From Furcasterigmium furcatum (taxonomy: Eukaryota; Ascomycota; Sordariomycetes; Glomerellales; Plectosphaerellaceae): 64,000 nt of DNA. Shown here one piece after another: positions 21,870 to 33,080 of the stretch. Position 1 is the first letter of the stretch; each line of letters starts with the position of its first letter. The notes below the pieces were generated by a model. It was given only the letters and a program-made list of their open reading frames with translations. It was not told the DNA's origin and did not search any database. The DNA lies in the NCBI GenBank assembly GCA_001599815.1, contig BCIA01000005.1:4472472-4536471 (forward strand), read 5' to 3'. The translations under genes were made by a program, and so were the position numbers.

Positions 21870-22904
21870 ATGTCATCGCAAACAGTATTCTCTGAGGAGC
21901 TCATCGCAAAGCTCACTGTCATCGGGGGCATAGACGGCCCCATTACAATCGCGGGAACCGTATCAAAGATCATCCCTCCACGGCTGTCCGTCAAAGGCCA
22001 CGAATCTCTGGCTTCTCCCTCGTCGCTCGGTGCACTCGAAATTCTTCCTCCAGAGCTGTTTTTGCCAACTCTCGGCTTCCTCGATTTCCAATCCCTCTCC
22101 AGGTTCTCTCGCGTCTGTTCCAAAGCAAGAGACGTCGTGGAAGCACTCCCAGCGTACAGAGACATTGTGATACACGCACCAGAGGCGCTGAATGAGCTCG
22201 GCAGGGCCCGTATGCTCGGTTACCATTCCGCCTCCCGGCTTCGTCGGACCCTGCGATCAGAAAAGTGTGTCTCTTGTTTCGACTTTGGCGCCCTTCTCTT
22301 CCTGCCGACCTACGACAGAATCTGCTACGAATGCCTGCACCAGAACCGGGCCTTCTGGGTGACAACGGACACTATCGCCAAGGAGTGCTTTCACCTGACA
22401 GATGCGCAGCTCCAGAGACTCCCTGGGCGGCGCAGGGACGCGTACGGCGACGGGCCGCGGCGGCGCATCTGCCACTTCGTCAGTGTCAAGCAGACGAAAC
22501 TGCTGGCGATCGAGGTTCACGGGTCGCCTGACGAATTCGCAATCCACCAAGCCTCCTTGGAATCTCCAAGCAGCGACATGTCAAGGCTGCCGGAGGCGCC
22601 GGACGCCACGGAAAACACCTATGCCGACATGGGATCTATTCGGTTTCCTTACTTGACGAATGAGGGGCCAGATTACGGACGCCGGTGTCGAGGATGTAAG
22701 TTTATATGGGATGAGTATCGAGCCGGCGTCCTGCCTGCCAGCGTGCTTTCGGAGCTCGTGCCGCCCGGTGTCCCCCCGCAACGCACACTTCGCGCGATCG
22801 CCTATCGGTGGCGGTCGAGGGACGGGCTTTTGGAACATTTGCAGCAGTGTTACGGTGTGAGCCGGCTGCTTGCAAAGTGGGGAGAACCACGAGTCGAATC
22901 ATAG
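21870..22904 (+). CDS. F-box protein, 344 aa
   Basis: A single exon. The start is the ATG at 21870; the frame is open a little further upstream but has no ATG. An F-box-like stretch is at about residues 53-90, beginning EILPPELFLPTLGFLDFQ and continuing SLSRFSRVCSKAR. F-box proteins are substrate adaptors of SCF ubiquitin ligases, binding Skp1 through this region. A Cys-containing segment follows (CVSCFDFG..CYECLHQN, about 140-165), and another further on (RRCRGCKFIWDEY, about 272-284). These could bind a metal. No leucine-rich or WD repeats are visible. The target is unknown. Confidence 0.75.
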   Translation: MSSQTVFSEELIAKLTVIGGIDGPITIAGTVSKIIPPRLSVKGHESLASPSSLGALEILPPELFLPTLGFLDFQSLSRFSRVCSKARDVVEALPAYRDIVIHAPEALNELGRARMLGYHSASRLRRTLRSEKCVSCFDFGALLFLPTYDRICYECLHQNRAFWVTTDTIAKECFHLTDAQLQRLPGRRRDAYGDGPRRRICHFVSVKQTKLLAIEVHGSPDEFAIHQASLESPSSDMSRLPEAPDATENTYADMGSIRFPYLTNEGPDYGRRCRGCKFIWDEYRAGVLPASVLSELVPPGVPPQRTLRAIAYRWRSRDGLLEHLQQCYGVSRLLAKWGEPRVES

Positions 22905-22990
22905 ATAGAGCGTCCCAGGACGATGCAGTGCGCCAGAATGACTTAAGGTATTGACAAGTACACATCCGATTAGACTGTTGAGCGTTCTAT

Positions 22991-23503
22991 CTAAGCCTTC
23001 TGTTCACCGCTGCTTGTACGTTGAATATGCAACGAAGGACCCCTCAACTTTACATCTTGAAGGAAACTGCTCGCATCGAAACCAAAATTAATCAAGTCCA
23101 AGATATCCGACTCACGCGGTTGGTCGCCTTCTGATACAACGTTCCGGGTCACATCATGCCCGGACACTCCCAGCAAGCCGCCGGCTACGCTTTCGGTGGG
23201 ACCACCACACGAGGAATATTGTCGGGAAGCAGACTTGGGGTGGTCGGTATGCTTTATTGTTGCGCTGCTTGACCTTTGAAAGTCCCGGAAGATTCCGTCA
23301 AGCACAGTCTGGGCCATGGTGACGAGCTGTTGTCGACTACAGCGCTCCTCCGTCGCGGAATCGAAGATAGGTACCAGTTGCTCCGTGTCCTCGAATCTCT
23401 GACACAACCACTGCTGATGCATACGGACTGCTGTTCTTGTTGTCGGTTGACTGTTGTGCGTAGACCATGAAAGTGCTAGAATTGATGCAAGGAACTCAAC
23501 CAT
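22991..23503 (-). CDS. Hypothetical protein, 170 aa; possible regulator remnant
   Basis: An open frame of 171 codons starting at an ATG. I do not recognise a domain. The first half is helical in character (MVEFLASILALSWS, MAQTVLDGIFRDFQR). The end, DILDLINFGFDASSFLQDV, resembles the tail of fungal Zn2Cys6 regulators, but no DNA-binding part lies upstream. In-frame sequence continues about 70 nt upstream of the ATG before a stop. It may be a small gene, a C-terminal fragment of a decayed regulator, or chance. Confidence 0.3.
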   Translation of the reverse strand: MVEFLASILALSWSTHNSQPTTRTAVRMHQQWLCQRFEDTEQLVPIFDSATEERCSRQQLVTMAQTVLDGIFRDFQRSSSATIKHTDHPKSASRQYSSCGGPTESVAGGLLGVSGHDVTRNVVSEGDQPRESDILDLINFGFDASSFLQDVKLRGPSLHIQRTSSGEQKA

Positions 23504-23741
23504 GTGCCTTTGAACAGCTCTTACAAGGTGAAGGCACGATTTCGCCGGGGAAAAGAATACCGTAATTAGACCTCTTGGAGGAGCCAGGGTCCTTATAGGT
23601 ATTCATTTCAGAAGAAACTCTTGTAAATTAACAGAATTCTTTGTTTCAGATGAACCGAGGTTCGAATCCAAGCAGGTACCGTACGTACATGTGGCTCGAG
23701 TGATGCGCCTCCCACTGCTTGAAGACTCTACACCTTCAAGT

Positions 23742-26700
23742 TCATTCGACACGCGAGAAGCTCTCGAGTCGTTGCCGGTATATCAGCGCCTCGCCAGACC
23801 TTCCCATTACTCGCAGGATGCGCTCTAGGCTCTCTACCACCCGTCGAATGTCGGGACAGTCAGGAGCCAGTTGTGCCTCGAACCCATGCAAGACTCGGAC
23901 ATACAGCCGCTCTGCCTGAGCAAAGTCTCCCTTCGCTTCGACTATCAAACCGAGCCCCTCCCGTGTGCGCAGGGTATCAAGGTGATCTTCTCCAAGGAGG
24001 CTGTTGCACTCTCGGCCAGCGAGGGCCCGTTCGTAGTACTCCATCGCCTCGTCAAGGCTGCCCTGCAACCGGTAGAGGACGGCGATGTGGTGGACGGTTG
24101 CAAGCGTGTCTGCGTGCTGTAGACCGAGACACGCTTCTCGACGCACGAGCGCCTGGGCGTAATGGCCCTCGGCTTCCCGGAACCTTCCCGAGTCCCGGTA
24201 GACGTTGGCCAGGAGGAGTATTGTCCGCAGGGTGTCTGGGTGATCCGGTCCGAGGCACTTCTCTCGCGATGCGAGGACGTCGAGGAATAGATTCTCCGCC
24301 CGGGTCATGTCTCCGAGTGAGTGACAGACGCTGGCGATGTTGTGGGAGACGGTCAGGGTATCGGGGTGGTTCTCTCCCAGGGCTTTTGTCCTCTGCTGGG
24401 CCACCGTCTCGTACATCTTCAGAGCGTCGTTGTAGCGCCCTTGGAGCTGGAGCACCATGCCATAGCCCAGCTGCGTGTGGATGGTATTCGGGTGCGTCAG
24501 ACCCTGCTGCGCTTCGATGCCCGTTCCCTTTCCTTTCTTCCCATGCAACGCCCACTTGTACAGGTCAACACTTGCTTCGTACATGCCTTTGTGGCGACAA
24601 AGAACGGCAAGGGACTGGCACGTTGCCAGCGTATCCAGGTGGTCAGGGTCGTTCTTCTCCCTCACCTGCAGCACCTCTCGGTATCTGCGGTCGCAATCGT
24701 CCCATTTCCCTTGGAATCGGTTGACGGTGGCGAGTCCCTGAAGTACATTCAGACTCTTGGGGTCCGTCGACTCGAGCGTTGCCGTCGTGAGGTCCAGGAC
24801 CTTGACGTATACGGCCTCCGAATCGTCGTATCTGCCGGCATAATAATACACATGAGCGACCTTGATCAGCTCGTCGAGATGGTCAAGGAGATCCTGGTCC
24901 GAGGTAACGAGGCTCAGGATCCAGTTCCAAGCCATGTCCAGATGCTGCATGATTCCGGTCTCGTATTCCCAGTCGCTCAAGGTGCGGACGCCCGTCGTCC
25001 AGATCTCGGTGCTCCTCAACGTGGAACAAAGGGCCCGGAAGGCTTTCTTCGCCGTAGCCACCTTGTCCGCGGGGGAGAGTCGCTCTCGGGCCCATTCGTG
25101 AACCAAGGGATGAATGGAGAACTTTTCGTTCTCTTCCTCGGACGGTTCTTCGGCAGCTGTTTTCCACATGATGAGAGAAAACGATAGGAGAGGGACAAGG
25201 AGAAGGTTAACTGCGCATGCTACCAGACGAAGGACGCCGTGTTAGTGATGATTTGATGCGACAACTGCAAACAGTTACTGGGAATAGGGTGCCCTTACCT
25301 TCTTCATGACCGAGGCTGGGCCATCCGCGTTCGAGCATGTCCGGATCAATATCCACGTTCGAGTAAAACGAACACAGCGAAAGCAGTTCCGCAGACTCTT
25401 CTCGGCTACTTCTGATCTCGGAAAAGGACAACTCCCAGGTCGAGAAGACGCTTTCTGAGTACTCCCACACGGCTGCTGGGGGCCTGTAGCTCAGAGTATC
25501 TCTGATCCTCTCCGGTTGTAATAGTGGCAGGTAATTTGAGAGACGGACGCGAGTGGTATGAAGGTACGCCCCGGCTTGGTCAATGGCCAAGGGCAGGCAT
25601 CCCAGGCGGCGCACAATCTTCTTGGCTTCTTCTAGCTCTGTTGCAGATACATGTCAGCTTGACCCATCGAAGCATGAAGCACGAGATCCTTGACATACCC
25701 CGTTGAGAGAAACTGCGTTTGTACCGACATCGACGTTCAAGTAGATCAATGCTCTCTGCCTCGTCAAACACCTTTAGATGCAGTTCATCGCCCCACTGGC
25801 CCGCCTCGGGACGCCGCGAAGTGATGACAATGCGGCCATGGTTGCTGTCAGGAAAGAGTTCGGAGATGTTGACAGTCTCCAAGTCATCGGCGTTGTCGAA
25901 AATCAAAAGCCAGTCGGAGTTCTCGGCGCCGCAGAGCCACCGTTTCACGGCCTCAACCATGGACTTGTTGGTCTTGTGGCTGAAGATGACTTGACCATCG
26001 GTATCGATGAGGCCGGACATGTGGAGGTGCCGCGCCAGATGATCATGCGGAGGCACCGCATCGCAGTTGTGGTCACAGTAGTGGGACACGACTCGCTGCG
26101 CGAGCTCGTGAAAGCTGAGCATGATGGTCTCTTTCGTGGTGCAGTTGATCCAGCTGATGGATGAAAACTGGCTTTGATGGGTGTAGGCATACTGCCGGAC
26201 GAGCTGTGTCTTGCCAACTCCGCCAGTGCCGATTACAACCACGACGAGGGGTCCGGCATTGCTGGCGGTACCCTGTGAGAGAGCCTCTTCGAGCTGCCAA
26301 AGAGACCCGTGGCGGCCTATGAACAGAGGGTTCATACGGAATCCAAGCCGCAGGGCAAGTTTGTAGTCGTCAAGTATGCCTATCATTGAGAGGGGAGCTT
26401 TCTCGGCCACTGTTGGGTTCACCAAGTGAGGGAGCCGTCAGCCGTAGTTCATGGACTTGTCGACAAGGGGGACATGGGCAGCTCGTGATTTGTAAACTTA
26501 CAACTTGCTGTGGTTTTCTTGGATATAGCTTGCGGCCTCTTCAGCTTCCTCACGGCAGCTTCGGACATAAGCAGGAGGTGTGACGAGATGGTCTTGAAGT
26601 CCTCATCGTTCGAGTCACTCATCCTTGCCATGCTCCTGTGGTCCTTCCGCATTGCAATGGCCTCTGCATTAGCCTGTCCTGGAACGACTGCTGAACTCTT

Positions 26701-27763
26701 GTTGACAACCTGAGACCTCGCACATTAGTATCCAGCAGGTTTGCCGAACGATGGCCGTGGTGGTTGGAGGGGGGTTTCTCACCAGATTGGAGAAGCCGAG
26801 AATCCGCAGTGGAAGTGTCTCGTAGAAGAACTTTGTGTCAAATCGATCCGCAATACACTTGAACTGGTCAAGTTGCTGCTCGATCCACTCGGTGTCCTTG
26901 GCCAGGTGATCGAGTATGTCAGGGTTGGTTTGGAAGAGCGGCGCTGCCACGTTCGCAGCGAGGCTCGCGAGCCTCACACCGTTGCCACCTTGGTGGGGGG
27001 TTCCCATGAACAAGATACCCGTTGTTGATAAGAAGACGTCATGGTACGGCTCGTTCTGTTCATTCTGTTTTAGGCGTGCTTGAATCAGAGCCTACGCCGA
27101 TCTGAGTTAGCAAGGAGGATGGATCCTAGCACCTTACCATGATACAGATACTTGGGAGGGGGAAGACACTGACGGCTTTGAGAATAAGGCCACCAAGGCT
27201 GTGAACGATAAAGATGATTGGCCGCTGGGTGGTCTGTAGTATTCAATATATCAGCAAGTGCCTACGACTTGGCGAAAGGTCGAGTATCCCGCACCTTGGT
27301 CACCTGGCGGTGGATGCAGAGGGCCTGGAGCAGTGTCACGGAGTGTCCATGAATTGTCTGGACAGCCAAGTTTCCACTCAGTGAGTGAGTTCTTGAGTCG
27401 TAGCCAAAGCCCAACACCCGAGCTGCGGGGATGATAACAGGCAGAAGATCTCTTGGCCACAGAACCCCGTTATCGGCAGTCCAAGTCTTCTCACGATGGC
27501 CATTGAGGCCATGAACAAAAACCAGGCTAAGGAGAAAAACAGTCAGCATAATCCGGAACCGATTTGGTGCGAGTGAAGGGTGTGCTATACTCGACGACTG
27601 GCGATTGCCCCGTGACCCATTCTTCAATTCCAAACTCGGCCGGGTTGGAAGAAGACGCTGCGGCCCGGTCCCGAGAAGCGGCGGAACTCGACGTCCTCGA
27701 TGATCGCGAGCTTTCGGGCCGTGACGACGACGACAGCCTTCTGAAAGCCTCCGTTAGCCGCAT
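23742..27763 (-). CDS. NLR-type protein: alpha/beta-hydrolase, NB-ARC, TPR; 1169 aa
   Basis: Eight exons: 27763-27591, 27526-27295, 27233-27174, 27091-26783, 26709-26502, 26409-25699, 25637-25299 and 25219-23742; 3510 nt with all phases matching. The N-terminal serine-hydrolase domain has DLVFVHGLNGHREKTW (about 58-73), nucleophile Ser147 in VHSLGG, and LFMGTPHQGG. The NB-ARC domain has P-loop GTGGVGKT (388-395), Walker B WLLIFDNADD (494-503) and a GxP-like LGCLPLAIDQAGAY. A winged-helix-like MHD-region segment follows (FSIHPLVHEWAR). The C-terminus has about eight 42-residue kinesin-light-chain-type TPRs (LGENHPDTL, LGPDHPDTL). Fungal proteins of this plan are NLRs linked to non-self recognition and programmed cell death. 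The N-terminus is uncertain: the frame extends upstream without an ATG, so a further exon is possible. Confidence 0.88.
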
Positions 27764-28139
27764 GATGCGCTCCACGAGCCGAGACGTCTTGTGTTTTTGC
27801 AGTTGGAGACGATCAACATGATCAGCATTGGCGAGTCTGGGGTCAAACCCGTCGGAAGACAAAGGGGATCGAAAGGATGAATTCGTCCCCGAGAAGCGTC
27901 ACCAAGTCAGGGGTGCAATCTTTGGGGGCCATGTTATCAGGTCCCTCGCAGCCAGGTTCTCTGCCCAATCCCTCGCTGCGTCACGGGTGCAAGTGATCCA
28001 GCACCCTGCAGCCACCATGCCGTGTCACACCCATCGGATAGCACTTCTCCCAGAGCCTGATCGGATACGTACACCTCCTTTCTTGCACTCTGCCACCTTC
28101 CCCGAGTTCAATTCGGAGAACGTTCGAACCAGAGTAAGC
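27764..28139. promoter_or_regulatory. Divergent region: NLR gene / inositol-monophosphatase-like gene
   Basis: 376 bp. The NLR frame stays open on the minus strand to about 27900 with no ATG. A minus-strand ATG near 27930 lies in another frame. A missing first exon of the NLR gene could therefore lie here. Confidence 0.3.
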
Positions 28140-29111
28140 ATGTCCAAGATCAACTACAGCGAGGTTCAAGCCCACCTCATCGCGGTGGCCAGAGAGGCGG
28201 GCAAGATGATTCTGGACGCCCGCCCGCCAGCCAAAACCTACTCGGCCAAGAAGAATGGTACGTAAGCGTGCCCTGAGTACTTGTCCGGCTGCATGTGCTG
28301 ATAGGTGAGATGTGTGCCAGGAGCTGACATCGTCACCGAGACCGATCAGGCTGTCGAGGTATTCGTCTTCGGGCGTCTCCGGGACGAATACCCCGACTTC
28401 TCTCTCGTGGGCGAGGAATCCCACAAGGCCGACAGTTTGATCAGCGGCGCGCCGACCTTCATCGTCGACCCGGTCGACGGCACGTCCAACTTTGTCCACG
28501 GATTTCCCGCCGTCTGCATCTCCATCGGCCTCGTGAAGGATCGCAAGCCCGTGGTCGGCGTGGTGTACAACCCCTTCTACGACGAGCTGTGGTATGCGGC
28601 GCAGGGGTCAGGGGCCTTCACACAGAAGACAGGGGGCCAGCCCCTCAGGCTGCCGCTTGTCCCTCGGGCGCTCGGGGGGCTCGCCACGGCCTGCATCGGC
28701 ATCGAATGGGGGAGCGACAGGGAGGGGCCCAACTTCGAGCTGAACCTCAAGGTGTTCACGACTCTGGCCCGCACGCACCGGACCGGTGGCAGAATGACCA
28801 ACTCTCTCCGCTGCACCGGCTCAGCCGCCATCACAATCAGCCGCGTCGCGGCCGGCCAACAGGACATGTTCTGGGAGTGCGGGTGCTGGGCTTGGGACGT
28901 GGCGGCGGCCTGGTGCATCCTCTCGGAGGCGGGAGGGCTGATGGTGGACGGGCACCCCGGGCAGTGGGATCCCCCCATCGACAACAGGAGGTATTTAGCC
29001 GTCAGGCCAGCACTGGCTGGCCAGCGCGAGATCGTTGAGGACTTCTGGGCCGTCATTGGCCATGATCGTTCCACGTACGGACCTCCCGACCAAGGAGAGC
29101 TGTCCGTGTAG
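28140..29111 (+). CDS. Inositol-monophosphatase-family phosphatase, 302 aa
   Basis: Two exons, 28140-28257 and 28321-29111; 909 nt. The metal-dependent phosphatase motifs are all present: GEESH (Glu near 70), DPVDGTSNFVHG (about 90-101) and WDVAAAW (about 231-237). The family is Mg2+-dependent and Li+-sensitive and removes phosphate from inositol monophosphates or related sugar phosphates. Fungal relatives include the inositol monophosphatase proper and the qutG/qa-x products of quinate clusters. No quinate enzymes lie nearby, so the simpler reading is inositol monophosphatase. It is followed 195 bp later by the Ap4A phosphorylase gene on the same strand. Confidence 0.92.
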
Positions 29112-29305
29112 GAGTTGAGATATGCAGAGAATGCCGACTTTGGCCACAGCCTTGACTGTTGAGGCTCTCTTAGGTAGTACTAGTCAGAAAAATGACTCGA
29201 TGTCATCGCCTGGTCACCACTGCTGAACGGTATTTAGACAGTCTAAGACCAAACTTGATCACCAACAGAACAGCGCGCGGATGATCAAACTACAATCTTA
29301 AAGAC

Positions 29306-30276
29306 ATGTCTGCAAACACGGAGGCCTCGTCTTTTGACGAGGAAGAGGCACTTCGCAGATTCGATCGACTCACAGAGCTGGGGATAATTCACTATGGCGA
29401 TCCAACCGTCGTCTCCCTCAACGACGGAGGGTTTCCAGTACGTGCACCGCTCCCTTGATGCTTCGAGACTCGGCTGATAGCATGCAGATCGATTTTCGCA
29501 TCTGTACCGGCTGGACAAAGAAGCCACTGAGTGTCGGCGAGTCAATCCCTTCCTCAGACCCTCACTCCCCCCCTCAGATGTTTGGCGAGGGGAGCGACAT
29601 CAACAAAAGCCACCCAGATCAGGTCGTCGGCCACCTCCACGGCACTCACATTGCGGCCTTAAACATCTACCCCGTTTTCCGTCCTCAGTACCTGCTCCTG
29701 ACCCTCGACCCGAAGCTATCGCAAAACCACCCGATGAGCACTGCCGATATCTCGGCCGCGTGGACCTTCATCCACACTCTTTCGTCCCAGTTCTACGCCT
29801 TGTACAACTGCACCCCGGCTGCTGGGTGCAGCAGGATGCACAAGCACATCCAGATCTTGCCACGGCCGCCGCAGACAGACGCCGAGGACGTCAAGGGCTT
29901 CCGATTCTTTCCCGACCGCCAGGACGACGATGCTGTCAACGTTCCGTACGCCTATTTCCTTCATCGATTCGTTCCTGGAGCCAAGACGCATTCGGGCGAA
30001 GAGGTCTTCGAAATCTACACCACACTCCTCGCCAAGGCTAGGCAGGCACACGGGATCGCCCCCGACGATGCAACGACCCCCTGCCCGCACAACGCTGTGA
30101 TAGTGAGGGACTGGATTCTGGTCATACCACGGCGCACCGGCAACTATCGCGGACTCCTGCTCAACGGTGCCGGCATGTTGGGCATGCCGACTGTCTCGAC
30201 GCCTGAGCAGTTCCGGCGATGGCAAGAGGAGGGGCCTCTGACTGCGTTGGTTGAGTTTGGGGTGCCGGCCGCGTAG
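29306..30276 (+). CDS. ATP adenylyltransferase (Ap4A phosphorylase), 306 aa
   Basis: Two exons, 29306-29437 and 29488-30276, with a 50 bp intron (GTACGT..GCAG). The HIT-superfamily catalytic motif HKHIQ (HxHxQ) is at about 162-166. The upstream segments NIYPVFRPQYLLLTLD and the downstream NAVIVRDWILVIPRR and LLLNGAGMLG fit the Apa1/Apa2 family. The enzyme splits diadenosine tetraphosphate with phosphate into ADP and ATP, limiting Ap4A levels in the cytosol. The first exon encodes 44 residues of the typical acidic N-terminus. A housekeeping gene, unlikely to be functionally tied to its neighbours. Confidence 0.9.
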
Positions 30277-31367
30277 TGGCTAGCAGCAACAGACGCAAAG
30301 TAGCTTAGTACAGTGATGGGCAGTAAACAGAAGACATGGGACGGTATTTAAAGCGGATGGTTGAGAAGTCCTGAGTTGCTGTGGCTGTCTTCAAATAACA
30401 GGGGGCGCGGCTTTTGGTACAATGATCAGAATTCGACATGAAACCTCTCGAAACAAATCATGTTCAACCCATTCCAGGGCGTCTCTCCAGAGGCCCTCGA
30501 CAATCTCGGCAAACTCCTCGGTGGGCTTCTCCCACTCGGATTACGTAGCCATCGAGTGCCTAGGAATCAAGGTATCTGCCTGCCTGTTACCTGATATCTG
30601 GCAGATAGGACTGCCTGGAATGCAGCGCTGACCATTGCCCGGGAAGCTGGATCTTGAAACTTCTGCGGCCTGATCAACAGGTCATACGCTGGATACTCGG
30701 GGCACTGCCGCGTCATCAACCGGTTTGATACCATCAAGTGATGGTCCCGTCGTTGGCGTCAGAAGTAGCTCGGCCTCGAACGCCCGGGCTAGAAGAGCGC
30801 CGGCCCGAGCCATGCTGAACATCCTCGGGTTGAACTGCGAGCTGCGACCAACGACAAGTGGATGTAGGGGAAGAATAAACAAGGTGAAAGTTCTGGGGAA
30901 GAACTCCGGGGAGATGGTTGTGTATTAAGTCTCCGATAGCAATTCATAAGACCACCAGTTTGAAGGTTAACACCACAGTATGAAGCAGGATCTTGGCTGC
31001 TGCGAGCACACGGCGCCAACCATTCGTTCAATGGAATTACATCCTCGGTCACCTCGGCGTCGTGTTTCAACAAGACGAGGATGGTGACTTTCACCAGTGG
31101 ATACGTGAGCGAGCGGAGGGCTAACAGGTGGCTGACATAGAGTCGGTCGGTCGTCAATTAGACTGGCCTAGAGAATAATACAAAAATAGCAGGCCGGTTC
31201 CCGGACATTAAATTATATCTCTCCAGACATCTTTATATGAGAAGCCCAGCAGCTGTCCCGCAGCTGGCTGGCCCCCCTGACGTCCTGCTTTGAGATTGTA
31301 CAACGCCATTACATCGTCTGACCTGACATAATCGCCTAGAAACACAGAGACGTGGCTGGAAGTCTGC
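30277..31367. other. Unresolved 1.1 kb; possible decayed minus-strand gene
   Basis: No complete gene could be built. On the minus strand several open pieces look partly protein-like but do not join. One covers about 31157-30789 (contains TEDVIPLNEWLAP), one about 30750-30620 (CPEYPAYDLLIRPQKF), and one about 30560-30410 (EEFAEIVEGLWRDALEWVEHD) ends in a stop. Frame changes and a stop directly before the last piece suggest a degraded gene or unrecognised small exons. No family is assigned. Confidence 0.25.
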
Positions 31368-33080
31368 TCAGTAGTTACTGGACGTCTTCCAAAAATGATC
31401 AGGATCCACCACCGGATCCAGGAAGAATCTGTGAAAGCGGGCGACCTTCTGCCTCACGTTCTCAGGGGGAGCATTCACGTGGCGCAGCTTCTCGACAGTC
31501 TCCCAGAGATCGACATGCTTCTCCTCCAAGGGGGCACCGCCCGTGGGAATCGCCCTCAGCACCCGGAGCGTCTTCTCGTCGGGAAGCCAGTGCCGCGTGT
31601 TAAGCGTCAGCCTCGCGCGCCCGAGGTCCTCCTCAGGGACGTCGTCCCCGTCGGGGTCGTCCCGCTGGAGGTCCAGCGACCAGGCGGAGCGGGATCCAGG
31701 GGCGGCAAAGTACACGCCCCAGTTCGAGGCGACGTTCTTCCGGAAACCGGACTCGGAGACGACGACGCCGTCGATGAGCGCCGTGGCCAGCGCCGCGGTC
31801 TTGAGGCCCGGGATCTGCGCGCAGGCGCCCGCGAAGGACTCGACGAGGGGCAGCAGAACGGCGTCGTCGGGGACAAGGCGGAAAGCGCGGACGAGCCACC
31901 GGCCCGAGTTGGTGAACTCGTGCTTGAAGCCGTACGCGGCCGAGTCGATGGCGATCTCGTGGGCGGAGGAGCCGTAGCCGGGGAGCGTTTCCGGCATCCT
32001 GCTTGGGCGAGACATTTGGCCAGCCGCGAAGTCGTCGAGCGAGACGGGCTCGGGGGAGCGGAAGTACCACTTGCCCGACGGGCTTTCCATGTCGAAGGTG
32101 ACGTGTAGCGTGGTGAGATTCTGCCAGAACGGCTCGGCCGGAGCTGACGTGGTTGGCCGGAAGAGGGACTCGTCGATCACGCCGCGTACGCGGAGGGATG
32201 CGAGGTTGGTCATGCGTCTCGTTGCCGCCGAGATTCCCTGAGAGATCCGATCGACAGCCTCCTCCTCCTCGCCGCTCACCAAGCGCGGCACCTGGAAGTG
32301 TTGGTTGTCGATTCGCCGGTGAGAGAGGTCCAGGTCGAGATCCCTCATGGCCGTGGAAGGCTCGCAAGCCAAGAGGGCCTCGCCAAGTCCATCGCGGTTG
32401 TACTGTCGCAGGGCCGAGTAGGTGAGCTCAGAATCGGCCACCTTCGCGTGCAGTGTCTGGAGGTTCGGCAGCTTTGCAGCCAGGTCCATGGGGCACTGCG
32501 CCGCGAGCTTGCGGTAGAGCCAGGAGATGAGCTTTACCTCGAGGTGGTGGATGCATTGGACCACTGGGAGCTCGGCAGCACGGAGCAGGTTGATGTACGA
32601 GTAGCGGTATCGCATGTAGAAGTTGCCGTTGTATCGTATGACCTGCTCCCAGGACAGGATGGGATTGTCATTGTGGCGGGAGCAGTCACTGGGCGAGCGG
32701 ATGTCCTCGATGTGCAATTCCAATGAACCGTCGGTCTCCCATGACTTCAGAGTCCCGAACAGGCCGTGGATTGCCTCTGAGAACGCAGCGTCATTCTTGT
32801 CGCGGTCAGTCTCGTTCTCGAAGACGGCGTGCTCGCTGTCCGGGTAGGACGGCAAGATGATGGTGAGTTGGATCCGTCGCAAATGTCGCCGCCGATGCTC
32901 CTTAAGATAGTCTGCGAACTGCTCGAGATCTGTGCTTTTCAGGTTGAGGCTTTGGAATGTGTGTCTTTCAATCGGGGACTGCCATGCCCGTGATATTGTA
33001 GCCAGCCCGGAGAGCCGCTGCGATGATGTCTGGATCTCGGAGACGATGAGGTCGATGATCTCGGTCGGCAACCTTTCCAT
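31368..33080 (-). CDS. F-box protein, 570 aa
   Basis: A single exon from the ATG at 33080. The frame continues 180 nt upstream but only to a TTG, so the longer form is not supported unless an upstream exon exists. The very N-terminus is F-box-like: MERLPTEIIDLIVSEIQ, then LATISRAWQSPIERHTFQSL. The remaining 520 residues have no motif I recognise, apart from leucine-rich helical stretches. The pattern matches the large fungal family of F-box proteins with variable C-terminal halves, which choose ubiquitination targets. Nothing in the neighbourhood suggests the target. Confidence 0.75.
   Translation of the reverse strand: MERLPTEIIDLIVSEIQTSSQRLSGLATISRAWQSPIERHTFQSLNLKSTDLEQFADYLKEHRRRHLRRIQLTIILPSYPDSEHAVFENETDRDKNDAAFSEAIHGLFGTLKSWETDGSLELHIEDIRSPSDCSRHNDNPILSWEQVIRYNGNFYMRYRYSYINLLRAAELPVVQCIHHLEVKLISWLYRKLAAQCPMDLAAKLPNLQTLHAKVADSELTYSALRQYNRDGLGEALLACEPSTAMRDLDLDLSHRRIDNQHFQVPRLVSGEEEEAVDRISQGISAATRRMTNLASLRVRGVIDESLFRPTTSAPAEPFWQNLTTLHVTFDMESPSGKWYFRSPEPVSLDDFAAGQMSRPSRMPETLPGYGSSAHEIAIDSAAYGFKHEFTNSGRWLVRAFRLVPDDAVLLPLVESFAGACAQIPGLKTAALATALIDGVVVSESGFRKNVASNWGVYFAAPGSRSAWSLDLQRDDPDGDDVPEEDLGRARLTLNTRHWLPDEKTLRVLRAIPTGGAPLEEKHVDLWETVEKLRHVNAPPENVRQKVARFHRFFLDPVVDPDHFWKTSSNY

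Noticed and set aside
23655..23675. tRNA-like GGTTCGAATCC T-loop sequence
   Set aside because: Flanking bases do not form a T-stem and no acceptor, D or anticodon arm fits on either strand.
28140..29111. Quinate-cluster qutG/qa-x interpretation of the inositol-monophosphatase-like gene
   Set aside because: No dehydroquinase, quinate dehydrogenase, dehydroshikimate dehydratase or AROM-like activator/repressor genes occur in the window.
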